From assembly GCA_029204225.1 (NCBI GenBank), contig CM055092.1, positions 10,939,806-11,003,805 of the forward strand: a DNA stretch of 64,000 nucleotides, written 5' to 3'. A program made the translations under genes and the position numbers. Below, one piece after another: positions 23,364 to 37,448 of the stretch. Each line of letters opens with the position of its first letter. The stretch's first letter is position 1. The notes under the pieces were generated by a model, which did not search any database, was not told the origin of the DNA, and worked only from the letters and a program-made list of their open reading frames with translations. Source of the stretch: Diphasiastrum complanatum. Its lineage: Eukaryota > Streptophyta > Lycopodiopsida > Lycopodiales > Lycopodiaceae.

Positions 23364-26300
23364 AGCTCGTTTTACAGATCAAGCGTAAATGCTTTATTTC
23401 TGCACCTTTGTAATCTGATTGTGTTTTCTAAACAGAATTTTCAATCATGCAAGTAGAAGAAAATTCTTTTGGTTTCCGTTAAATGACAAGGTGATCATGG
23501 ATACGTTTTAATAAACTAATTTGCATTACTCAAGTCTTTCAAATGGTTGAAAAATGAATAAATAAAATAAAACAAAGATTGCAATTTAGAAGAATTAAGA
23601 ACTAAAAAAGACTTATCTTGATGCTCAAACTTAATTACTAGGAGTGACACATCAACTATTAGTGAGTAGTCATGCCATCGTGGCAAAGGTAAAAGGTAAA
23701 ATGCAACTCGAAAGTCTAACTTGACATTTATTTTTGTCCATTGGAAACCAATTGTCTATAGGATGCGCAATAACAAAAATAAACAAATGCTTTTCTAAAT
23801 CTAGATGAAAACATCTAGACTTGCTATTAAAATGTCTTTAAAGCCTAATCTATTAGCATCTAATATAAAAAATGTAACGATCAGGATAATCTCTTGTATG
23901 TCCACTACTACATTTAACTCTATTACCTTCATAGATTATGCACAAGACACAGAGCAAATTATTCATCCCCAAAGTATATGTGGACTAACTAGTAAGCCTT
24001 CTCTTTGACAAATGGAATTACATTAATCTATTAGATTTCGACATCCACGTCGATGACACACAAGCAGGTTTTTGGACATGCGCTCAAAATTCGTGACACG
24101 TTAGTGCTTCAAAATCTATTGAATCTAAACTCCGTTGGATTCTAGAATATATACTTTAAAATTTGCTTGCCACTATTTTTTTCTCCAAACAATCAAAAGG
24201 TTGATTTTAGGAAGATGTTCATGAATGTAGAATTTCAATGGAACTGAATGGATTATTAATCTTGATGAAATCTACTAGAAGCTCTCTGAAGTTAGAACCA
24301 AGAATTCCAGCAATTGAACTTGTAGGAAGTCAAAAAGTACAAAATATGACCATTTTTGGTGATTTCTGGGGGATGGATCTCTCCAAATCCATAAAAAGAT
24401 CATTCTGGAATTATTTACACCATGATTAGCATTCCTTTTTACCTTCCCAGCAAGCTATCAGACCTGTAAAATGATGGTCGGTAGCTTATGCACCATCTCC
24501 ATCAAGTTTGAAGCTATTTTGACTTCTACAAATCAAGAAATTTTCGTTCTCAACCTATACTGCATCTTAGGATCAGTATGAATGCTTCATGGAAGTCTAA
24601 TTGATTGTTTAAGACTATTGGTAGCATCAATTTTGGACTAGGATGGGTGTTTGCATGTTTTTGCAAGATATTGTCTTGTGGAAATGCGCCCTGCTACAGT
24701 TTTTCTGACACTCTAATCTCGCACGTGTGAAGCCTAGGTGGCAGCTGATGTGGCAAGCATCTTGTTCACCTGATCTCCCTCTGTACTGAGCTTTACAACA
24801 CCTAATTTGGTGTCATGTAGTCAAAGTTATGATCATTTGAAATTTTGCAGTTTTGTGAATAAAATTGGCAAAAATTGGAATTGTTTTTTGGATTGCATGC
24901 CAGTCATTTCCCTAATTTGTAGTATTATGCTTGCATGGATTAGTTTCATGTTGATTCGTGATTCTAACATGCATGAGGTATTTACAATCGGTTTGAGTGG
25001 TCATACACATGTGCTCTAACGGTTGGGTCACAAATCAGTGTTAATGGTTGAAGTTTACGTAAAAAATTCTGTAATGACGTTTGTGACTGATGTAGTGTGC
25101 TTTGCATGCCAGTTTGACATTGGCTTAGTAACATTAGGAATTGGATAGTCTTTCGATTTTTTTGATTTCGATTGTCTTTTGTACTTACAGTATTTTCGTC
25201 AAAATTTTCGAATTACGTAAAATAAAGCAAAAATTGAGTTTTCCGAAAAAATCAAAATTTCGGTCATTTTTTTGTTGTCTATGGAATCAGTTTAGATTAT
25301 TGAATTGATTAAACTGAGTTTATCAGTCAAAATTGGTCACAATGTTTTCACTAAGTCTAAATTATTTCTCGGTGATAGATAAGTTAAAATTGACAGAAGG
25401 AACCGCAATGAAATTGTCGACAATTTTTATTGTACTATCATTCTTTTAACTTTTGGAGTTGGGAACTCCCAGATTGAAAGTGAAAATTTGAATTTATTCT
25501 TTTTTTTGTTGAATTTCAATCTGGTAAAGTTTGAAATCAATTACTTGTCTGATAGTTTTCTAATCGATGTTGATCGCTAAAAATCAGTCAAGTGAACGTT
25601 TGTGCAAGATATGATTAAAATCGTCAAACACTATGAAATGACCAGATTGTTAAAAATTCACAATTCTAGCTTGACTAGTTTTGGTCATATGACTTGTAAA
25701 TAGTTAGATGGTCATGATGTGGCTTGTCACACGTGCCAAATAGCATAGGATTCCATTCATAAGGATGTTCTCAAGTAGACCTAAGTGTTAGAACCTTTGG
25801 AATGAGTCCAAATTATGCTTAGATACAAGGGAGAAAAAATAGGAGCTATTTTTGGTAATTTTTGCATTGTTGAGGGATCTCCAAGATTCCAGCCCTAACT
25901 TGGTAGGGATGAAAGATCCACCAAAATTAGCATTAGGGATAGGTTTAGGGCTACTCATACCTGCCCAAAACCGTGATGGATCATGTATATATAGGTGATG
26001 ATATCTCACCAAAATCAATCAAGCAATTTCATGATTTTTCTCTCATAATGGTGCAATTGCTCTCTATGTTCATAATTGTTTGAGTACTTGTGATTACTAA
26101 TGATTATAGGATTGAATGTAGGTCTGGTGTACAGTACTCAGACTGTGGGAGGCCGTACTTTCACACGTGTGAAGCCTTCTTCAAGGATTTGGGCCATTTA
26201 GTGAGGTTCAAGCATAGTTTTTTGATGGATTTTGATGGTTCAACTTGTGCTAATCTTATGAAATCATAATCTATTGTTTCCCTCATCATTTCAAGTGTTT

Positions 26301-29300
26301 TAGGATCCTTATTTGCTGTAATTTTTACACAGATTGAATGAGTGGCAATAGTATTCTTTATCTAGACAGTAAATCTGACAGGATACGGTTCAAGAATTAC
26401 TAAAATCCTATTGGTGGGATTTCCATTTATGTAATTTCATATTCTATGTTTGGATAGGTTTTGTCAATATTAACGGACTAATGCCAAAACAGTCAATAAA
26501 AAGAAAAAAGAGTCCAATTTTTTTGGAAAATGTGTAACCATAGGAATTACATAACTGATTTCATGTATAGGACATAAATGAAATTGTTTTGGACTTTTTC
26601 CTACAGTGATTAATTTTTAAACATTTACTAATGTCATTACGTCTTCTTGGTACCTTAGCTGAAATAGATTTTCAGGGAACTGAAAATTCTAAGGTGGAAA
26701 GAAGAGTGGACATCAGAGATAGTAAGTGTGATCGGGAAGTGTATTTCACAATTAGGATTTTGGTAATCCTTGTAAATAATTGCTTAATACTGGTTATTAA
26801 TTTCCTGGTTAGAATTCATTCAGTTGAATTCGTAACTGATATCGTTGTAACCATTGAGTTATCCGCAGTTTTGGATGTTAATTGTGATGTTAGAAGTGGA
26901 ATCTGATACATGGATTACATGTTAGTTTATAGAAGCTTGTCTCTAGATTCGATGCATCAGTAGGGGATTTGAAGCTTATTCATTAACCATAATAGAAAAT
27001 GTAATGTAGAACCATGTTGATTCTTATGTTTAAGTCACATAATCCGATGTGGATTTGTGGTATCCATCTGATGGGCATGCTAAACATCCACATAAATGGA
27101 TTCTCCAAGGTTTGGGAACAAGAGATAATATCCTACATGGATTATAGGACAACTAAATGATCAGTGGATGTCTAGAATATCAGATAAGGTGATGAAGGGT
27201 TTTCTGGAAGGAAAAGATGATGGTATGGGACATCAGTAATTTTGGAAAGAAAATTCTAGGACTGTAAAGGTCTGATGATCAATGGTGTGTTTTAGTATCT
27301 AGTCGCGATATAGGAAAAAAGAAAACCATTCAATCAAATGTGGGGTATTTTGAAAAATTTTGAGGTTTAATCTCGATCCCTATGTGGTATCTCATTATTT
27401 ACAAAATCAGAGGCCCTCAAATCTATTTCTCACTTTCTTTATTAATCCTTTACTTTTTCATAGTTTCTTATAAGACATCAGACTGTTTATATGATTCTTT
27501 CCAGCATGAAGTTATTCTTTTGAAAGACTGTTATGTCATATATAATACTACTTATGGGAATGGACTTGGAATTCAGGTAATTCTAAGGTTAAAATGTTTC
27601 AAATTCTTAAAACTAGAATATCTCTGTTGCATAAATGGATTTCGATGGAATAGTAGCTTCTATCACTCAGATTGAAAATATTTGAAGGAGAAGTCTTGTT
27701 TGTAATGAAGTAAATCCTTTAGTGGAAGCACTTACTATTGACTTTTCTTGGATTTGGATATTTTCATATATCATCTTTCCAGATAACTTTTATTGAAATT
27801 GATAATTCTTTAAAGGGAGGGGTGAAGTGGTGGGATAAATTTCTATTTGGAAATTTGTGGTTGCATAGTTTTCGGAAAAGAACTAGCTATGGTATAGAAA
27901 TGGGATTTTTTTTGGAAGTAATTTCGGATAGATTCAGAGTAAGATGTCTAATTGAAACTTTTTGAATAAGAGGAATTCTCTAGGGATTGTGTGGACAATT
28001 TGGAACAAGTTTGGAATATGAATATGTATAAGTAGTACAGTAAAAGGTGGTTACTAATTCCATTTTGATTGGAATAGAAGTAAGCTTGATCAGAGTTTAA
28101 GTCTGAGAGTTTTGTATTGGAACAACCTAATCTTAGTTTTAGTACTAAGATCAAAGAGAGGTTGTTTGAGTGGAAGAAATTATGCTATTAAAAGGAATAG
28201 GATTGGAAAACTATTGAGAGTGAATTTTATTCATCTCAGAGATTTTTCGGATATGTTATTTACTCATGAGAAATAGAAAAATTTTTGTAGCTGAGTTACA
28301 AGATCTCAGTGAGATATGTGAGTAACATATGTAAGTTCTGGAGGAATCTACCAGGTAAGAATGTGATTATGTATTGGGTCATAGTGAGATTATTCACATA
28401 TGTGCACAATTAATCTTGTATGAATCTATTGTGTATTCCTGGTTACTAGAGATATCTGGTGCACTTAACCTAGTCGGCGAACATAAGCATATGATCAAAT
28501 ATTGTTTTGACAGATACTTGCAGAGTTAACAAATCTTTGTATGGAAGATTTATGGATTTACTTATAAAGGATTTGGGTAAGGATCTAAATGTGGTGTTAT
28601 ACTAGTTCTTCACCTAGACATTTGAGATTTTTGAATCATTGGCAATTAACTTGAGTAGTTGATTACTCCAGGATGAAGTTGATTGGTAAAATGATCAGTG
28701 TGATGTGGATTCACCAGAAACTGATGGTTTTGATTTATATTGCTTGTAAGACACATGATTAGTGAATCATTTAAATTCATCAGTTGAAATTATGTGCATT
28801 GGATATACAGTGTTCTTGGGATAGAGTATTCCTTAGTTAAGGAATAGACTCAGCTCATTAGTGATTGTATCCCAGAGAGCTCAAATGGATAACGAATCAT
28901 AATGAATCCAAGAATAACAACTGAATTGATATTCAGTAGGACTTTGGGTATCTAGATTTGATTCTAGACAAGAATCTAAAGTTTTTTGTAGTTGAAGATG
29001 ATTGTCATTATCATTTTAGTATGCTTTTGTCTTTGTTTACCAGTGGTATATAGAACTTGGAAATCTAGCACTTATGTCAGAGAATCCTATTAGGAAAATG
29101 TTCCTAAAATCCTGTGTTTTCCTGTTGGAAAAGATTTTGGAATGATTCTTACTTTTCTTGAGTTATGTTGGACATATACTCCAGTATCCTATAAATGATT
29201 AAGTATGGTTTTGGATTCCAGAAAGTTATGATTGACGAATCATATGAATCTAAATATTTATGGTTGACGGATCATAAACAATTACTTAATTGTTGTTAGT

Positions 29301-30150
29301 GGATTATAAAGAATTGTAATGATTCATAAGTGTGCTGATTTATTCTTGGTCTATTATTTGAGTAAGAATTCAAGTCAGTGTTTTGAATCTCTCTACTCCA
29401 GTGTTTTATTTGAGAACCTATGGATCTCACAAACATTCTCACAAGATAAGTATTTTTATTTGTGGAGAATTTAATTTATCTAGTGGATGTTATTCTGCTA
29501 TAGTTTATGGTCTACAAATGCTTGACTACAGTTCTTCATTTGAATTGGATCTCCAGTTATCATAGGAGACAGACAAGTCTATTAAGATGAATGAATGCTA
29601 TTTTCTTGCATTTGGTGCTAAAAACAGGAGCATTTAACTCAAAAGATATCTGGGATACTCAGAGTTGAGTTTTAATCATTCTATATCTTAATGATTCTCC
29701 TAGAAATTCTAATTGAATGAATTATCATATCTTAGAATTTAGATTCTAAGAATATTTGTACTTGAAAGCTTATGAATTGTCTGTCAAAGTTGTGGATAAT
29801 TTCAAGCTGTAATTATAATTATTTTATTATTATTTTAACTTTAATCTCTTAAGTTAGGTTATTTCACCCAATGTTTCATGTAAGTGCTTTACATGAAAGT
29901 GATGTCACTAACTTGTGGTGAATGTAATCCAGATGGAAAATTTATCGATTAGTGTACTTTTCATACCTGAGTTGTACTCCAGTGCAGAAATTATCACTTG
30001 GGAATAGAATTATCTCTGAGTACTTGTTTGGTGTGAAAGTTAGGCTAAGGATAATGATTTTCTAGGTTGATATTGAAAGTTAAAAGAACTGTTCCTGTTA
30101 TTCTTTCTTGTTTAGAGAGCTTCTAAGGATAGAAGCAATTTAAGGAGGGA
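23364..30150. other. AT-rich stretch without recognisable genes
   Basis: Only short, unconserved open frames. 25787-26480 looks LTR-like: it opens TGTTAGAACC, has GTATATATAGG near 25984, and lies next to CACACGTGTGAAGCC text. The rest, especially 26.5-30.1 kb, is rich in GGATT/GAATCAT words and may be a very old, deamination-worn element. No protein motif could be identified. Confidence 0.4.
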
Positions 30151-30152
30151 AG

Positions 30153-30700
30153 AATGTTATGTTCATGGCCAGTAAGTAGGATTCAATATACTCCTAGTCT
30201 TGGATACATGGTACTCCAGTAAATCAAGCTGCTAGTTATGCCACGTCATACTGGATGTGACCCGAAAGTAACTAATATCCTTGTGAGGCCCAGAACACAC
30301 TAAATGGAGTTTAGACAAGGTATGAGACAGTGTATGCATGTGTAGAGTTATCAATAGCAATTCTATGAATAGTTGGTCCATGCTTAGGACTCTATGTATA
30401 GGGAACTTAGGGCTATGCATGGCTATGTGCCTAGGTTGCTTTTGGCTCTATATAATGAGGCCAAACTCGCCCTACTCCTCATGGTGGTCATTGATTCATT
30501 GCCAGAGTTTCACTCTACCTTCATGCTTCTTATTCCTTGGCTTGGGGGTGAAGCTTCTAGAGTTGGATTGGTTGCTTCTACTTGGTTGGGTGGTTGCTCC
30601 ATAGTGTGTTTTCCATTGTGTTTTGTCTTGTAAGTAGGATCTTAGGGAGCTTCCCTTATAAAAAGCAGCAAACTGGTTAGTTTTTTCTTTTCATACGTGT
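30153..30700 (+). repeat. LTR-like segment after a purine tract
   Basis: AAGGAGGGAAGAA precedes TGTTATGTTCATGGCC, the usual arrangement at a 3' LTR start. A CTATATAATGAG box lies near 30449. No matching 5' copy was found upstream and the right end is undefined. Confidence 0.3.
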
Positions 30701-31011
30701 AGCAAAAAACTATCGGTTATCAATCTGTGCATTTTTTAATTCCCGAGCTAGCCCCTTAAAGCGAGCAAATTGAACTTTCAGCTACTGATTGTCCCATGTG
30801 GTACAAATTTGAGCAATTGCTTTTTCGTAGACATTCTGGTATCATGATACTGATTAGTTTTTGGTAGAGGAGTGATCAGTGTGCAGGCAGGGCATGTTTT
30901 CCAAAAAGGTTTATGCTACAAAACCAGGGATCACTTTTCTAGAGAGTACAAATCAGTGCAGACGTAGATTTGCAAGCTTTGTTTTTAAATAGCTTTATGC
31001 TATCAGATTTT

Positions 31012-31180
31012 AGGACAACAACGATCAGTGGTACCTCTCCAACAACTGTTGTTCATAGAAAAGCAACATAGAGGCGGACGTTTACTGTTATCAGAGTAGC
31101 AATCATACTCTAGGACAACATCAATTAGTGCTACCTCTCGGTCTTAGATCAAAAGCAACATAGAGGCGAACGTTTGCAGT
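31012..31180. repeat. Imperfect tandem duplication, about 95-100 bp
   Basis: GGACAACAACGATCAGTG...CTACCTCTC-type text and AAAGCAACATAGAGGCG(G/A)ACGTTT occur twice, near 31013-31085 and 31112-31175. Confidence 0.6.
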
Positions 31181-32407
31181 TTATGTGTTTATGTTCTTAT
31201 CGTAGCCCCCTTCCTATTTTAGTAACTAGTCTATACGTTGCATATGTCAGAAACTAATGCGTCCTTGTCCGAATTGAATGCTGCTAGAAATTGCATGGCT
31301 TGAAATTTCTCTCTGATGAGAGATCAGTTTCCAGATGCCTTGCATGCAAATAAAAAAAAAACCATTTTTGGAAAGTTGTCTCACTAATATGTTTGTATTT
31401 CAAAAAGCGATTGGTTTGCTAGCATATCTGTCTCTCTATCATCAGTGATCAATTCCGTGGCACATTTGTCTCTCTACGATTAGGATCAGTTTTCACACAA
31501 ATAGTCTTTTGTTTTTAGTCTTGCCAACTACTTTGTAAATCACTTCCTATCTTTTTCTCTTTGTGAATTGTGGTACAAAAGTAAATGCATACAAAGAAAC
31601 AATGGAGTTTTGTGGAGTTGTGCATGTCTGTATCTGCTACAAATTGCATGGGTTGAAATTTGTCTATCATGAAAGTGTCGCGAACGGTTTTATTTCGTTG
31701 TCGCAAACGATTCTGTTTCTTTGAATTTTCTTTTGTGCGGAAGCTCACAGGAACCTAGACACGCGACTACTAATCACAGAACAAATTTCATTCTAGCAAG
31801 GGGAAGACAAGGAGATGCACAAAATAGAGCAATCAAATTATCAGTTTAATTTTTAGAGCGAGATGGTCAGTGTCTCGCTCATTGGTGGCCTGACGCTCTG
31901 CTCTTTCGTTGTGTTCTGCTCGTTGGTAAACTTTTATGCACAGTTGTTTCGTTTCTATGCTTTTTCTTTTTTAGCTCTACTCATGCACATTCTCCGTGTC
32001 TCACTGAATATATTTTGATCCAAAAAAAAAGTTTATATCTCCACTATGTGGAGTTTACAAAATAGCTAAACAGAGAATTACAACAATAGTTAACGCTAAT
32101 CAACTAATCAGTTACTCTCTGTTATTGCTAGCCATTTTAGTTGTGCATGAAGTTTAAGGCTCCACGCCCATTGAGCTGCCAGTTGGCAGCGCAAAAGATT
32201 TTCTTTCGTTCTTTCGTTTCGTGTCGTGTCTTTGTCTTTTTGGTCCCGGAGGCATGTTTGACTTTCGTGAATCATTTTACCTTCAAGTTTCGCTTCACTT
32301 CGTGTTTTAGGGTTTTTGAGGTCTGTTGACTTTCGCGAATTGTTCGCCATTCGACCTTTACTATATTTTCACATTGCGACAAATTTGCAGGAGTTCACCA
32401 TTTTTGA

Positions 32408-35150
32408 GACTCCCTCTTGAACCTTGCAGCTTTGCACATTTAATCCAATCGTCTTTCTTTGCTTTGCAAAGAGTGGCTTGTCGAGCAGCTTTGTGAGCAG
32501 ATCTGCAATCATGTCTTCAGATTCTATGTACTAGACCTGGAGCTCTTCTTTTGAGATCAAATCTCGAATGTGATGGTACTTCAGAGGTATGTGTTTTGTC
32601 TTTGAATGGAAGATAGGATCTTGGGACAGATAAATGGCACTCTGAGAGTCCATCATCATCGTGCACGGTCCTCCTTGTGGTATCCTGATTGCCTCCAGCA
32701 TCATCTGCAGCCACACTACCTCGTTTGCCACCTTTGAAACTACGACATATTCAGCTTCGCAAGAAGATTGAGCTACCAAGGTTTTCTTTTTGCAGATCCA
32801 GCTGATGGCAGCTCCACACACTATTGTACATCCTCCAGTTATGGACTTGTTGTCATCCTTGTAGCTTGCCCAGCTTGGATCATTGTAGTGGTGCAACTCG
32901 AATCCTTTTCTTGCGTTTTCTGCTCTGTAGGTTAATCCCATATTTTGGGTACCCTTCAAATATTGTAGGATTCGTTTTGCCATTTGCCAATGTGCCATGC
33001 CAGGATTGGAAGAGAATTGGCTTAAAGCATAGACAGAGAAAGCTAGATTGGGTCTGGTACAAATTGTAAAGTACATCATCAGACTATTGATTAGATTTTG
33101 GTAGGGTGTACCTGCCATCTTCTGTTCTTCCTCTTCTATTTTTGGGCAATCCTGCTTCGTCAATTTGGCTCCAGCTATCATTGGTGTGGCCTTTTCTTTG
33201 CAATCCATTCTGTAATACTGCTTGAGCACTTTTCTGGCATATTCAAACTGACTGAAGTGCATTTCGTCTTTTATTTTATCTCTTATGATCTCTAGCTTGA
33301 GGCATTTCATTGCTTCTCCTAGATCTATGATTTCATAGTTTTCAGAAATCTGACTCTTCGTGTCTTTTATCAGCATCAAGGAATTTCCTATCATCAGGAA
33401 ATTATCCACGAAAATAGTCAATATCGCAAAATCTTTTCCTACTCTTTTTATGTAGACATTACAGTCCGGCTGTGTAGGAGTGAAGTCTAGAGACTTCAGA
33501 AGACTATCTAGCTTCTTGTACCAAGCTCGTGATGCTAGTTTTAGACCATAACTGCATCTTTGCAATCGATAGACATGTTGTCGATTGTCGGGCCTTCAAA
33601 TCCTTCAGGCTATTTCATGAAGATTTCTTCCTCTAGATCTCCGTGAAGAAAGGCTGTCTTCACATCAATCTGGTGAATTTCCAGATTGTGCTATGTGGCG
33701 TATGCAAGGAGTAGTCATATGCTTGTCATCTTGACCATCGACGAATATGTGTCGAAATAATCAACACCATACCTTTATGTGTAGCCCTTCGTGACAAGCC
33801 TTGCCTTGTAATGGCCAACGATGCCATTTAATTTCATTTTCTTCTTGTACACCCACTTGCAGTCGACGATCTTTCTGTTTTCTGGCAGTGGCTCTAGTGT
33901 CTATGCCTCGTTTCACCTCATCGACTCGATATCTTCTGACGTTGCCTACTTCCAAAATTCTCCCTCTAGACTCTGGACAACTTCTTGTATGTTGTTGGCT
34001 CTTCAATGAAGTTGCAGTATTTGAATTGCGTATCTTCGTTCCACTGAAGATTGTTAGCGTAACGGTCTGGAGGTCTTATTTGTCTTGTTGACCTTCTAGG
34101 TTCGTTTCATCGCTGCTCGAACGTTTCTTGTTCGTGGGGTTGATCTTCTGCTTCCTGCTACTCTGGAGTCTGTGGCTACACATTCTAACTTGACGTCTGT
34201 CCTCGATCTCCTTCTTGAATTGGCAGCAGTGTGAAGATCTCATGGCCTCTTTCATCTTTTAGTCTAGGGAATGTAAACTCATCGAACTTCACATCTCTAC
34301 TCGAAACAGCCTTTTTTGTAGTTGGGTTGTAGAGTCTGTACACTTGTGTTCCGTTCGAGTACCCGACCATGATCGTTTGCTCTGATTTATCATCGAGCTT
34401 GCTTCTTTTTTTTTTTGGAATGTGCTTGTATGCTGCACATCCAAACACACGTACGTATGATAGATCAGACTTTCTACTTGTCCACATCTCATACGGTGTC
34501 TTATTTTCCAGCGTTGTCATTGTTGATCTGTTCTGTAGGTGTACAGCTGCAGCTATTGCCTCAACCTAGAATTGACTCTTGGCAATTGAGCATGTGTCAT
34601 CATGCATCTGGCTCCTTCGACTAGCATCATGTTTCTTCTTTTCGCGACACCATTATATTCTGGTGTGTACGTGGGAGTAAACTGATGCTCGATCCCTTGT
34701 TCTTGGCAGAATTTTGAAAACTCTTTGCTCTTGTACTCACCTCCATTGTTAGATCTGATGATCTGTATCCTCTTTGAGGTGTGTCGCTCTGCAAATGTCA
34801 CAAACTTCTTGAAGAAATCAAAAAATTCAAATTTCTTCTTTAGGTAGTAGATCGTAGTCATTCGGTTGTAGTCATCTGTGAACGTCAGGAAATACCTCGA
34901 TCTTGAGTGCGAATTCATTTTCATCGGTCCACTGGCAGACATCTGAGTGGACGAGTTCAAGAACTTCTTTGGCTCTTCTTCCCTCATGTGTAAATGGATT
35001 CCGATGTTGTTTGCCTTTCTGACAAGCTTCACAGAACTCAATATCGGGTCTTGATATCTTTAGACCTATGACTATGTCTTTCTTACACATATCATACAAG
35101 AGGCTTCTCATGTTTAGATGATACATTTTTCTACTCCAGAGCTGATCTTC
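32408..35150 (-). pseudogene. copia pol (integrase, RT, RNase H), decayed and 5'-truncated
   Basis: Reading the - strand from 35150: pre-integrase KMYHLNMRSLLYD with CEACQKGKQHR, integrase LVHSDVC, TFTDDYNRMTTIYYLK, then RSNNGGEYKSKEFS (the DNGGEY Asp is Asn) and EYNGVAKRRN, then TPYEMWTSRKSDLSYVRVFG (34520-34185). RT follows with stops: CKWVYKKKMKLNG, HYKARLVTKGY, QIDVKTAFLHGDLEEEIF. The open frame 33565-32531 has CSYGLKLASRAWYKKL, FVDN in place of the YVDD catalytic box, and RNase H SSCEAEYVV. The tail IADLLTKLLDKPLF runs to about 32430, followed by a purine tract. Gag and protease are absent. The 3' LTR should lie in about 31.7-32.4 kb but was not delimited. Confidence 0.9.
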
Positions 35151-37448
35151 ATTCTCTAATGCATTTAATATGCTATTAGAGTTGCTGATACAATTTTGTG
35201 GAATTGTGCATGTGATTGGAAAAGTAGCTGTGAAAATTCACACATGTGGGAATGTTCTAATGTGTGAAATTGATCTCCTAAGCTTGGCTCATGCACTATA
35301 GATCACCTATTGATTGAAATCCAAGATCAATGATAAGATTTCAGGCAAAAAGACCATTCTACTTGCATTCATTCATAACCAAAAGGTGTTTCACATGTGT
35401 GGAAAACTTCATGAAGTAAACTAAGTCCCAAGAAGCCGAATGACTGCATTTGTTGAAAGACCCTATCCATGTGGCACCCTAGATGTGGTTTACAATCAAG
35501 GGTTACGATTAGATAAATGACTGGAGAATAGGAGGTTGACCTACCAAAAACTCTCATTTCACCAAGCTGTTGAAGTGCTTGATTCTTTCAAGCTCAGCCA
35601 ATCAAGTTTCATGATGCCAAGTCTTCTGTAATTTGCTGCTACAAGTTTATTCTTTGGATCTCCCAACCACATTTGCATTTTGAATGTTGTCCTCACTGTG
35701 TTTGATTTTTTTATGTACAGTTCACCAAATGTCACCCTTGCTTGTTTAGCCAGCCTACGATATTGCTAGTGAAAGGTATTTTATAATCGAAATAGCAATT
35801 GAAAATCTTCAATTGATTGAAAGTTTGACATAATAGATTTGTTGTATAATGCTTCTTTTATGATCGATAGTTTTTTTTTAATTTGCCAGGTTTTCTTAAC
35901 ACTCTTTGAAATACGAATTCCGACACTTTTTAAAACAATTGCTAATAATCACTCATCATTTTATTTTGTGTTTTTGTAATATTGCAAGGTGTACACCCAA
36001 ACTCGTCTAAATTCGTGCAAGTATTTGTAATATTTGTCTTGCGAGTTAAAAAAATTCATTGCTGCACAACTTGACATCTTTTTATCAGGTTAGCTCCAAA
36101 TGTTTTTATGTATACAAACTTTCAAATCACATAGAATAAAAAAAAACCTTTTGACTTTCCATGCTTAAGAATACTGTGCAATTGTGAGTCTCATCAAAGC
36201 AATTTGTATGAGGTCATTAACATTTGTGTATTCACTATACACAATTGGAAACCTATTGTTCACATTACTTTTTGCCAAAATCAATAATAGATCTCATCAG
36301 TATACTAGTTTATAATCGTGGAAATTTTGAATGTCACTTTTTGCAACAACTTAGAAAATTTTGTATTGTATTTGACATTTTTCATGGCAATTTATGCATT
36401 AGCCATTTCGGACTTCGTATCGCATCATGCATTCGGGAGACAAGCGAATCTCCCAATTTGTAATTTTGAGAGAAAAATCGCCGCCTCTCATTTCGCCATC
36501 TTACCATTGATCGAAAAGGTAGTAGTCTAACAACTAACTTCTTCTAGCAACTGCTAATAATATTGGAAAATGTCAAATACTTTACAAAGTTTACTTGCAG
36601 ATTTTTCGCAAGCAAATTCCATAATTGACACTATTTGACAGAATCCTTTTTTTCCCTAACTATTCATGTTTTTATTCCCTTGGTATTTGTTGCATTATGA
36701 AGACGACATATTATGCAATTTGCTTTGTTAAAATAATGATAATAGCTATGTTTTTTGACTTGTTGTTTTGTGATCGATACTTTTACAATTTATTAGGTTT
36801 CCTTAGGGTTCTTTGAAATACCAATTTCATAGTTGGTAACTTTTGGAAGGTTTGGTTTTCTTAGGCTATTTATTATAGCATGAAGATATCTTTTTTTTGC
36901 AACTTGTTTTATTGAAGTGATGACAATACATGCGTTGTTTAAGAATCGAAAATGTTGTATTTTACTAGTTCGTAAATAGGAATGTTATCTTTGCTACTAT
37001 TTTATACTTTTCTAAAGATTGACTAACATACGGTAAATGCTTCATGTGATTGTCAATTGTGTGATGATTCAATTTAGTCCAAAGCAAAACTGAGCATATC
37101 ATAGTTTCGCAAAAAAGCAAATGATAGCGATTGGCTTTGCTTTTATCATGGTTTTGTGGTGGTTTCCATCTTTGAAATAACATGTTTTTTAGATTTTATG
37201 ATATTACCTTTGATGCGTGTATAGTCCTTTTGTACTTGTAGATTTGTGAAAATATACTAGTACACTTAAGCTTTGCAAAAAACAAAGTATGGCTCTTCTT
37301 GCGTCACGTCTCTTAAGTCGTATGAATGTGGGATTCGATAAGCTTTCTCATTCTCTATGATTTTCTGATCTTGTCACACAATTGGACGGGATTTTTGCAG
37401 CTCGCTGTGCATTCGTTGCTGTTCGTTGCCACTTGGTTTCCCTTTGAG
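35151..37448. other. Intergenic, AT-rich, upstream of the cupin gene
   Basis: No gene recognised. A diffuse direct repeat is present: text around 35840-35960 (GATCGATAGTTTTT...TTTGAAATACGAATTCC) recurs around 36765-36850 (GATCGATACTTTT...TTTGAAATACCAATTTC). A TTTTTGCAG near 37392-37400, just before the coding exon, could be a 3' splice site of a 5' UTR intron. Confidence 0.45.

Noticed and set aside
26150-30150. Possible complete gypsy element between LTR-like 25787 and 30153 segments
   Set aside because: The two LTR-like starts (TGTTAGAACC and TGTTATGTTC) do not match, and no gag, RT or integrase motif was found between them.
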